Shown in pieces: positions 55,974 to 64,000 of a DNA stretch of 64,000 nucleotides; the stretch's first letter is position 1; each line of letters opens with the position of its first letter. Both the position numbers and the translations under genes were made by a program. Under the pieces are notes generated by a model. It did not search any database. It worked only from the letters and a program-made list of their open reading frames with translations, and had not been told where the DNA came from. The stretch is from Pyrenochaeta sp. MPI-SDFR-AT-0127 (lineage: Eukaryota > Ascomycota > Dothideomycetes > Pleosporales > Cucurbitariaceae): contig JAGTJM010000001.1 of assembly GCA_020747015.1 (NCBI GenBank), positions 248,001 to 312,000 on the forward strand, read 5' to 3'.

Positions 55974-57458
55974 ATGGCACCTTATATTGCCCCCAGTTTG
56001 TCGTATGTTGTGCGGCCCGCCAGCATAACCTCTGCACAAGCAGCGAGTATCCTCTTTGGCCCGCATTTGTATTCAAGGTATATTAGTTGGCAAACTGCCG
56101 TTGGTGTTCCAGCAGCAGCCGTCATCTACACTTCGGCCAAGAAAAGGAAACTGGCCCACAAATCAGAAGTAACTACGGCCATTGGAAGTTTCCCTCACTC
56201 AGAGCACTTCAAGGCTTTCATGTATCACATCAATCCCGAACTCTACACCCAATCCGAGAGAGGGCAATGCAATCGTGAAGAAGCTACAGACGGAAATCTG
56301 TCTGTACTTGCAATGGCAAGCCTCTGTGGCCACTTCGTCCATCCTGGCAATCCGTACCGAGTCGTTAAGGTCTGCCCCATGTGCGCCATGCGACAATGCG
56401 TCGACTCTCTCCGTCGAATAGGGTGTGTCTGGGGACTTCTGGGAGGCCCATACAAGCGATCTAGCGAGGTTAACTGGAGCAAATTACATCCGAGCGTGAT
56501 GAGGATATGGCATGTGGAAAAGAATCGATGGTCGAATCTGGTCTTCAAAAATGAGGAGTTTGCAGCGCGGGAACAGCAGTGGGGAGAGCAGCGTAAGGGG
56601 CTTGGCTTTGAGACTCCAGAAATCGTCAGACAGACTAAGAGCTGTACAGCTGCGCTGATGGTGGCTAAAAATATTCCCTTTCTGGTAGAGGGCTGGGACG
56701 AGCAGTTTATGCCTTTGCGGAGAGCTATTAATGCTCATTTTAAACTACCAGAGAGTTTACAGACGTGTGTTGCTCTATTAAATAAGCTACTATACTCTTT
56801 CCCCTGCACGCCCGTCTCAGCCAAACACTGGAAATTCCGTGAAGACCACGAGGCGCATATTCTATCTGTCGCTAACGGTACTTTGAAGATTCCCTCACCG
56901 CCACGTTCTCCTCTAGGAGTCGCCTTCTCGCCAATTTCACGGGAATACGTCTCATTCGATCTGTCATCATCATCACTCTCATCATCGCCTCCCAGATCGT
57001 TATGCCAACGGAAGCGAGTGGCTTTCGCGGACAGCATCATAGACTCCGTGACGCGTCCACCTAGTAGCTTCAATAGAAAGTCTTCAGGAGATAAGAGAGG
57101 CCGATATGCCTGTCCGCGAGGAATTATGTGGATGGACACAAGCTTCAAGAACGATATCATGTTTGACATTTTTGGGGCCGAAGAAGAAGATCCAGATGAG
57201 CTGGACGAGATACTCGGGGTGGAAAGTGTACGGCAAAGTGGTGATGAAGTTGATCCAAATCCTAAGAATATAGGTCACGTTGAGCGTACGGAGTGGCACA
57301 AAGATGGGAAAGCAATGGTCAAGCTAAGCACCAAGAGTACACACGACTTGCTCGTTGCAGTGCAGCAAGTCTCACGGCGTCAGAGTAGTGATGAAACCAG
57401 GTCGATTGATCTGCAAAATGGAGGGAATGAGGCTAAGAGGCGGCGTCACCAGGTATGA
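55974..57458 (+). CDS. Unknown 494-residue protein, probably lineage-restricted
   Basis: One uninterrupted frame; no family recognised. Residues 1-100 contain a cluster of hydrophobic and aromatic residues (LSYVVRPASI, AASILFGPHLYSRYISW). A Cys/His-containing segment follows (MASLCGHFVHPGN, VVKVCPMCAMRQCVDSL), with a C-x2-C-x4-C spacing that could bind a metal. The middle part has many Trp and charged residues and looks folded (WSKLHPSVMRIWHVEKNRW). From about residue 300 the chain is Ser-rich and disordered, contains KRVAFAD (the R-V-x-F form of a protein phosphatase 1 docking site) and an acidic stretch (GAEEEDPDELDE), and ends in a basic KRRRH, a possible nuclear signal. Surrounded by large gaps. 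Related uncharacterised proteins may exist in Pleosporales. Confidence 0.7.
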   Translation: MAPYIAPSLSYVVRPASITSAQAASILFGPHLYSRYISWQTAVGVPAAAVIYTSAKKRKLAHKSEVTTAIGSFPHSEHFKAFMYHINPELYTQSERGQCNREEATDGNLSVLAMASLCGHFVHPGNPYRVVKVCPMCAMRQCVDSLRRIGCVWGLLGGPYKRSSEVNWSKLHPSVMRIWHVEKNRWSNLVFKNEEFAAREQQWGEQRKGLGFETPEIVRQTKSCTAALMVAKNIPFLVEGWDEQFMPLRRAINAHFKLPESLQTCVALLNKLLYSFPCTPVSAKHWKFREDHEAHILSVANGTLKIPSPPRSPLGVAFSPISREYVSFDLSSSSLSSSPPRSLCQRKRVAFADSIIDSVTRPPSSFNRKSSGDKRGRYACPRGIMWMDTSFKNDIMFDIFGAEEEDPDELDEILGVESVRQSGDEVDPNPKNIGHVERTEWHKDGKAMVKLSTKSTHDLLVAVQQVSRRQSSDETRSIDLQNGGNEAKRRRHQV

Positions 57459-58534
57459 TAACGTCTTAGCTTGGTGCCATATTGAAGAATGAAAGCCTAG
57501 GTGGACGCATCTACAGCGCTGTCTTATGAAAGTACACAGCCCGTGTTCTTTTCCATTCAAGCCGAGTATAGGAGAAAAATATCGTATTCAAGCCACATCG
57601 CCATATTAAGCATCTGTTCTTGGAGTACATTTCAATGCCAAACTACGCTTCAGAGGCTGTATACTGTCGGTATACTTGCCGCCTCGAACACACTCACATC
57701 CTATAGAGCGAGGACGAAAATTGAGGGAAGGTTAAGGACACATGTACTCTCCTCAGCAGAACTGCTTCACATACCTTATGCTCATACTCCTATCACCGAC
57801 TTTCTCCCTTACAGATGACCATCACAAAGCATCTGCGATTGCTCACAGCTACGGCTTCTGCAGCTTCTGTACTCTCTGAGATGATACATGCCGCAAGAAA
57901 GAAGATAAGAGCCTCGCCGTGCGATTGTTGAAGCGTGGCAAAGAAAAATCACTGGATGCCTATCAGTGTTGAGTTGGCTAGCACTTTTGTTGTGAGTTGG
58001 AGGCGTGGAACGAGGCCAGAAACGGGCTAGCAACCATCACGCTGAAAATCGCGCTTGTCGTCATTGCCAAACGTGGGAAGTAGCGATCATGTGCGGTCCT
58101 CACAAGATGTACCTAGGGATTCTAGTACTTCGAGGCCAGATTATTCTCTTTGCATCCTTACTTCTCCTCTGAACCTCTTCTGATTTGGCCATGTTGGTGG
58201 CCTGCATCCATGTTTCGGCCTTGCGCAAAACGCGGTACGACGACCAGGCGGATTGACGTGGGCACAGTGATGCTGCATGTTTGACTTAAAGCGGTTCGGT
58301 CCCATGGGCCGACTGGCCATGTCAGAACCAGCCTTGCGCGCTATTACTACAGTTCCGAGCCGTCCGTTGTGATTGTGCGAGGACAAGAGCGTTTAAACGT
58401 CACTTATCGTGGGTATCGTCACTGACCCGCACTGAAATAACGGCACACACACAGCCCCACTATTGCGCCTGCCAGAACCCCTCCATCGCACCCTCACAAC
58501 CTTCACACCACCTCGCCACACGCACGCAGTCAAC
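57459..58534. other. Intergenic, no gene seen
   Basis: About 1.1 kb between two plus-strand genes. The last 100 bases are C-rich, like a leader. No supported gene or RNA. Confidence 0.5.
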
Positions 58535-59323
58535 ATGGGAAAGCCTCCAAATCTATATGCCTTCCAGAGCGCCAACGAGCTTGCGCCAAGCCTGCGCACA
58601 TATGTCCTCGATGCCCAGAACAGCGCTCTCGAGCGTCACCAAGTCTTCCGCGTCGCAGTCTCCGGCGGCTCCCTGCCTAAGACGCTCGCACAAGCCCTTT
58701 TGAGGGAAACAAACGGGGAGGGCAAAGTCCAGTTTGACAAGTGGGAGATCTTCTATGCCGACGAACGCGCCGTGCCCCTCGACCACGAAGATAGCAACCA
58801 CCGGCTGGTCAAGGAGGAGCTCTTGGACAAGATACCGGCTGAACTAGGATCACCAAAGGTTTACCCCATCGATGTCAAATATCTCGATGACGTTCAAGAG
58901 CTGGCCGATCAGTACGAAAAGACGCTAGTCAGTGTCTTTGCTGCGAGGGACAGCGTCAAGCTGCCATTGTTCGATCTACTCCTGCTTGGATGCGGCCCGG
59001 ACGGCCACACCTGTAGCTTGTTTCCTGGTTCTGACCTCTTGCGGGAAACCGAAGCCTGGGTGCTCTCCATTTCCGATTCTCCCAAGCCACCGCCGAAACG
59101 CATCACCATCTCCCTCCCTGTCGCGCAGCATGCGCTCAAGATTGCCTTTGTCGCAACTGGCGGCGGAAAGAAGGATGTTTTGAGGCAAATATTTGATACG
59201 GATGAAGGACAGCAGTTACCATGCGGTCTGGTGAACCTGAAGGGAGCGGAGCGAGTCAGCTGGTTTGTGGATTACGCCGCTGTCGAGGGCGTCTCGTTCC
59301 CTTCCCGCCGTGGTAGCCTTTGA
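58535..59323 (+). CDS. 6-phosphogluconolactonase (262 aa)
   Basis: Single exon. The start is the ATG in MGKPPNLYAFQSANEL; the frame is open further upstream but that part has no similarity to the family. Family motifs: VAVSGGSLPKTLAQAL (residues ~42-57), WEIFYADERAVPLDHEDSN, and LLLGCGPDGHTCSLFPG, which shapes the active site. Then come KPPPKRITISLPV and a C-terminal PCGLVNLKG. Length matches eukaryotic enzymes (about 250-260 aa). Known reaction: hydrolysis of 6-phosphogluconolactone to 6-phosphogluconate, second step of the oxidative pentose phosphate pathway, cytosolic. Confidence 0.97.
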   Translation: MGKPPNLYAFQSANELAPSLRTYVLDAQNSALERHQVFRVAVSGGSLPKTLAQALLRETNGEGKVQFDKWEIFYADERAVPLDHEDSNHRLVKEELLDKIPAELGSPKVYPIDVKYLDDVQELADQYEKTLVSVFAARDSVKLPLFDLLLLGCGPDGHTCSLFPGSDLLRETEAWVLSISDSPKPPPKRITISLPVAQHALKIAFVATGGGKKDVLRQIFDTDEGQQLPCGLVNLKGAERVSWFVDYAAVEGVSFPSRRGSL

Positions 59324-59879
59324 GCCTAGGTGATGAGCGTCCCTTGCTTCCTTTGAACTACCTCATTTGCTCCGAGAAGCATGGATGCCTTCTCTCTATG
59401 CTGTGCGCTGGTGCCTACTACTTTTGTTTGAGCTTTCGCGATCAATACCTTCTTGCTGCCACGGAGTTGGGGGACCACGTCGAAATATGCATAGGGTCGC
59501 TCGCTCACACATTAGATACGAATAGATTATGATACTCTCCATCAAACTCATCTTTCGTAGTTTCTGGAGCCTTTGCACATGTTCACACGACCCAAACACG
59601 TGACTCCACCGTTATCGATAAGCCTATAAACAATCATTCGACTCGAATGTTGTGCCACTCGTAAAGATGCAACCTGCATACAACCATTGCATGCACATAA
59701 GAACTATGCCTATTCACGCACCAACCACATCGTTGAAACCAAAAGTGCAGACAAGTCAGGCCAATAATGGACCTTCTCGACCCTTGGTTAACGTCAGTCC
59801 ATGCGGCCATTTCACGTCTGACATTATCTAACATGCATAGCCATCTCAACCGCCGATCGTAGATGGAGAACCAGACATA
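59324..59879. other. Short intergenic region
   Basis: A 556-base stretch holding the 3' UTR of the lactonase gene and the promoter of the next. Nothing else seen. Confidence 0.5.
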
Positions 59880-61499
59880 ATGCCCAACAATGCTCCTCAT
59901 TCAATCATTCGACCCTCGCTGGATCGTCCTTTGTCTTTTCAAGGTGAAGCTGAGATAACCAAGCGACGTAGCTTATTACCCCAACTTGGTCATGCCAGGT
60001 ACAGCTCTCGCTCTCATGTGCCTGTCAAAACTCTTGATCGGAACATCGGAGCCAAAGAACCTGTCCCTGGTGTGACTCCGTCATCAGAACTACCTACTCT
60101 CGCTGTCGTTAAGAAAGACGTCGGTGAGCAAAGTGAAACACCTGGGCGGCTTCGCCCGCGATCTATCTATCAACCTGTTACTGCGTTGCTTGATCGGGAT
60201 CAACACGTTGAGGAGGCATCAACCTCACGGGCGATACGCCCACCAACCTCAGTAAGCAAGCCTCCCGAGCTGCAAACAGTCGGGTTGAGCCGAACACAAT
60301 CCTTGCGGAAACCAGCCGTCTCAACACAATCCGCTCAATCAACGGGAAGTTCGGTCCATTCCCGGACACGTTCCATTGCTACGACTATGCCCACTCGAAG
60401 AGAACCAGCAAAAGGGAAAGCAGGCTCGGAAAGGCCAAGGTCCCTTCTAGTTGCGCCAAGCACCAATTTAAAACCCAATAACGTTCCCACAGACAGCGCG
60501 GCCAGTGGAGTGAGAGCGTCTGCTCGAATTGCAGGAATCGCCCGCTCGGTAGGCACTAAAGCGAGGCTCGAACCATCGAGTGGCGGTGCGGGCAGTGAAG
60601 CGGCCCAAAGGGCCGAAGACCCTCCTGTCTCCCAGTTCAGACGTCGAGAGCCTGTACGAGAGGAGCCGAAGAAGACAGCTCGACCAGCATTTTCTACATT
60701 GCAGCAGCATTTTACGCCACGGAAAGTAGGCAAAGCACCGACTGCAACATTTCTGCATCCGGCCCCGTCCTCTGGAGCAAACTCTCTTTCACCCGAAATA
60801 GTCAACCTCCAATCGGAATTGCTCCAACTCCATCTGCTACACGAAGCGGCAGCCCAAGCAAGCGAACGCTGGGAATCCAGCGCAAAGCGTAGCTTGCACA
60901 AAAAATTTGAGGAAGTTGCCAGTCTTTACCAAGCTATGCTTGAGTATGAACGGACAGGGCAGGAACAGAACAATTTACAAGCCCTTCTCGAATGGAGCGC
61001 TGGTAGGGTATCGACTGGCCTCATTGAACATATACAAATACTCTCTGAGCCTCTATACGAACTCCCATCTCTAATTGAGCCTGGCGGCCGTCTGCAGCGT
61101 CTGGTGGGTACTTTTGAGCACTGGATTCTGCAGGTACAGGAAGTTCGGACCGCGCGACATGATTTGACATCACCAAAAGGAGGACTAGCAACTGTCGAGG
61201 GCCTTGGGGATTCGTGGAAAGCAGAGAATGCGGCATTGATACGGAAACTAACTTCATTCGCCCGTGACTTGGATAAGCTAGATCAGCCATCACCTGGGTC
61301 AAGCATTGCTCACATAGTGGACACATGCAGGTCACTATTAGATGGGATCTTGGACGAGTTACTTGCCATGCAGACGATCGAGGCTGAGGTAGTTGCCCGG
61401 GAGAAGGAGTGGGTTGAAGATCGTCTCAAGGCAATCGCTCGGGATATTGGAGCGTATGTGGTGGAATCGGGTCCCGAGCTGACGCCTTGGCGTTCTTAA
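59880..61499 (+). CDS. Conserved disordered/coiled-coil protein (539 aa)
   Basis: Single exon. Residues 1-290 are basic, Ser/Thr/Pro/Arg-rich and disordered, with several S/T-P and R-x-x-S phosphorylation-like sites and a conserved-looking STLQQHFTPRK element near residue 280. The C-terminal 240 residues are helical and open with SPEIVNLQSELLQLHLLHEA, then a long charged coiled coil, and end with TIEAEVVAREKEWVEDRLKAI. A basic disordered head followed by coiled coil is common in microtubule- or spindle-associated proteins. I recall the LQSELLQLHLLH segment from uncharacterised ascomycete proteins but cannot name it. Confidence 0.75.
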   Translation: MPNNAPHSIIRPSLDRPLSFQGEAEITKRRSLLPQLGHARYSSRSHVPVKTLDRNIGAKEPVPGVTPSSELPTLAVVKKDVGEQSETPGRLRPRSIYQPVTALLDRDQHVEEASTSRAIRPPTSVSKPPELQTVGLSRTQSLRKPAVSTQSAQSTGSSVHSRTRSIATTMPTRREPAKGKAGSERPRSLLVAPSTNLKPNNVPTDSAASGVRASARIAGIARSVGTKARLEPSSGGAGSEAAQRAEDPPVSQFRRREPVREEPKKTARPAFSTLQQHFTPRKVGKAPTATFLHPAPSSGANSLSPEIVNLQSELLQLHLLHEAAAQASERWESSAKRSLHKKFEEVASLYQAMLEYERTGQEQNNLQALLEWSAGRVSTGLIEHIQILSEPLYELPSLIEPGGRLQRLVGTFEHWILQVQEVRTARHDLTSPKGGLATVEGLGDSWKAENAALIRKLTSFARDLDKLDQPSPGSSIAHIVDTCRSLLDGILDELLAMQTIEAEVVAREKEWVEDRLKAIARDIGAYVVESGPELTPWRS

Positions 61500-62788
61500 A
61501 GTCCGAAGCCCTTGGCTGTAGGATTCCTCGACGTTTCAACACCCAAAACGGTATATTATCAACGCTGGGACTTGTCGAATTTCAAAGATTGACAGTTCTA
61601 GATGAGATCTCAGGATCCCGTAGATCCACGTGTTGCGCAGGGATGAACTGTGGCAGATCGACAATATCTGATCTCCTCCCATACAGCTGGTAGTCACTCG
61701 TGGGAAATCTCGTTCGGCGATGCTCATCTAATACACTATATTTTTAAATAGTTCGGCAGATGTGTGTTTTTGATTCGCGCAAGGTATACATGCAGGGCGC
61801 TGTAGATGCTCTGCAGATTGCACACGGCTGATGAAATGGAATGGGTAAGGCGGCACGAAGTGCGCCTGGCCGTGCCGTTGCCGCTCCTTGACAGTTTGGG
61901 CTCCCATCAGCACTCCCCTTGACTGTGCAAGCGTGCCACTGCATCAAGATCAGACGACCCTTCATCCTTTCGGCGCAGGTTCCACAATTTGTATGACCAA
62001 AGCCCGTGGACGGATCACGCTGACTAACTGCGCTAGTGCAGGACAGGACGAGCTAACTAATTACCAAGAATCATCAATGCTCTTACTCATCATTAATCGC
62101 CCTCAGAAGCCGTTGCTGGGGCTCGTTGCATACTTCCTGTGCAATGTCTCCTCAGCTCGAAACCTTGTACACACATGGAAATACTAAACTTCGGCATACC
62201 GGTGCCGTTGACGTTGCGTTTGACGCCCTGCAGCGACCTGCGTCTCCCGTGACCACCCCGTTCACTCGAACCCCAGCGAGCTGTCTGCTACTGGCCGTTT
62301 CCGGTTGGACGCCACTCTTACAAGCCTGAGCTACCTCTTATATTGCTTTCAAGAGGACTCGTCGCGGTAGTGGCGCTGACGGATTGTTGGTGGTTTTCAA
62401 CGGAGCATTTCGTGCACTGACGTCCCGCAACACCTGCTTGACGCTGATCTGCCACCTCGACAACACTGGCGCTAAATCCCTCAAAAAGATTGTTGGCAAG
62501 CGCTATATCTTACTTTTGATGTGCGCTTGTGTGCAATCTTGCGACCCAGGATTGTCCTTGCCCTGTCTGAAGCCATTCCACTTCATCCGCCAAGCTCCCC
62601 ACGGATCTCTCGCCTTTTCATGCCACTCCCGGTCGGCCTTAGTAATCCCGCAGCATCAGTATTGACCTTGCAGAGGCTCAGCGTGGTCTGTCAAATCAAA
62701 TATTGCTAAAGCTGCCCCAGAGACGCTTCACCAAATCGAATGGCGCAACGAAGAGGCTGCATTCGTTATTTGAGGGCTGAACCTACTC
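61500..62788. other. Intergenic, no gene seen
   Basis: About 1.3 kb between two plus-strand genes. A tRNA T-loop-like string near 62269 on the minus strand has no matching stems. No gene supported. Confidence 0.5.
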
Positions 62789-64000
62789 ATGGAATCTTGG
62801 ACAGGCAGCAAAAGGCAATGGGAGGAAGACAGCCCCATTGACCTGCAAGTCAAGCGCCGGGGTTCGACAAGTACTGCTTCCGCTGCCCATCGACCTTCCC
62901 CACTCCCGTCACGAGCCGGTTACTATTCTCGTGACAGTCAAATCCTAAGCCAGCGAAGGTTGCCGCCGCTCTACGCTCCATCCTGCAATACATCAGCAGA
63001 GCCCATCATAGCCCGCTCTTTAAGACGTTCGTCCCCAGCTCAGGAGGCGCCGCCACTGGATATATCAAGGCCTAGATCTCAATCCCTTTTCAACGGTTTG
63101 CGCCTTCCTCATTGGCAAAAACAACAGAGTCACACAGGTATGGAGATTCCTTCGTACCCTTTCTGGCTTTAGCGCGTCAAGCGAAAGCGCAAGTTGCGTC
63201 TCTTATTAGCGCGCAATATCGCTTTCCCATTGTCATTCCGGATTTCCATGCTATTGCTGTCCCCAAAGCGTATCCTCAGCTGAACCAACTACAGAACATC
63301 CAATAGTATATGCTCGGACTCTTGAATCGGATGGTTCCCCACCACTCAGCGGTACGGAAGTGCACCGGCCTCTTTTCGGCACAGGCCTGACGCCTCCAGC
63401 AGGGGCTGTGGTTTGTTGTCCGCCCATCTGCCAGGGCCAAGAATGCTTGAACGCCCGCATTTTAATGCGCAAACTTGCTGTGGACTTGACATTGCTTGAT
63501 GCTAAGGTGAGCCTCATAACTCAGACAGAGCATCACTCATCCGACGAAGTAAGTCCCCCTCATAATGGCCATACTTGCCAGCTTAGCAACGTCGTTGTCC
63601 GCTGTTATGATACTTATGGTACTGATACGCCTTGACAGTTGTCCGAGCCTAGTCAAATTAGCACCAAAGAAGCACTACAATGGGCACTTGATCTTGTGCA
63701 ATGGACTAACCGCAACCTTCAAGATCATATTGAGCAACGGTCATCACACAGTTCTGAAACACAATCTCAGCCTGACGCATCACCGAATATGAGGAGAGGA
63801 CAACACCACCTTGAAGAGCGCGAGGAGCAGTCACCTTCAAACCGACAGTACCCAACAGGTCATCATGGGTTTCCCAGCTTTCCGTACACCGGGACTGTGC
63901 CAGAAGATCTTCGAAGGAACCCTTATGGGAGCGAGACGACCCCAGTTGGAAACTCCCCGCACCACACCGCATCGCCATCTGGGTCTGTATTTATGCCACC
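62789..64000 (+). CDS. Regulator-like protein, cut by the window end
   Basis: Three exons so far: 62789-63137, 63295-63506, 63639 to the window edge (at least 307 residues). Introns of 157 bases (GTATGG..CTACAG) and 132 bases (GTGAGC..GACAG) keep one frame. The N-terminal ~120 residues are basic, Ser/Pro-rich and disordered (KRQWEEDSPIDLQVKRRGS). A short ordered part follows: VVCCPPICQGQECLNARILM, then RKLAVDLTLLDAKLSEPS, then EALQWALDLVQWTNRNLQDH. The remainder is disordered to the edge. The layout vaguely recalls the region ahead of the zinc finger in fungal developmental GATA factors (NsdD-like). That is weak recollection, and any DNA-binding domain would be outside the window. Confidence 0.65.

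Overview
The window is nuclear DNA of a filamentous ascomycete. Genes lie on both strands, about one per 3 kb. They carry short GT..AG introns, mostly 45-60 bases, with ...CTAAC/CTGAC...YAG 3' ends. The proteins are typical of filamentous ascomycetes: LOS1, SED5, TFIIIA, WSC, AA7-type and GH3 enzymes, and GPI proteins. Gene style suggests Dothideomycetes, probably Pleosporales; this is inference. No rRNA, tRNA, CRISPR, intact transposon, viral element or classical backbone secondary-metabolite gene was seen. Exon joins below were derived by hand from splice signals plus reading-frame and family continuity.

Layout. 0.7-11.7 kb (minus): two very large, mostly disordered proteins in tandem, the first with a nested amino-acid repeat. 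12.6-17.3 kb (plus): the Golgi t-SNARE SED5 and a coiled-coil protein with a degenerate RING-like module. 18.0-26.2 kb: a housekeeping block with TFIIIA (minus) and RNA polymerase subunit RPB6 (plus) sharing a 281-base promoter, then S-formylglutathione hydrolase and the tRNA exportin LOS1. Three of these four genes serve RNA polymerase III transcription or tRNA traffic.

26.4-29.3 kb: a divergent pair, an ABM-like dimeric alpha/beta-barrel protein (minus) and a short-chain dehydrogenase with seven introns (plus). Their shared promoter holds a perfect CGG-N4-CCG palindrome. 31.5-39.7 kb: a GPI-anchored secreted protein, a disordered protein with a C-terminal cysteine cluster, a SIRT4-type sirtuin and a Myb/SANT-like protein. 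41.2-49.5 kb: a secreted carbohydrate-related neighbourhood with a berberine-bridge/AA7-type flavin oxidase (minus), a GH3 beta-glucosidase (plus) and a WSC-domain protein with a His/Gly/Pro-rich tail (plus).

52-64 kb is sparser: a small zinc-ribbon-like protein, a lineage-restricted 494-residue unknown, 6-phosphogluconolactonase, a conserved disordered/coiled-coil protein, and the 5' part of a regulator-like gene cut by the window edge. Most genes are core cell biology. The regions most worth following are the ABM/SDR pair, the AA7/GH3/WSC neighbourhood, and the unknown gene at 56-57.5 kb.
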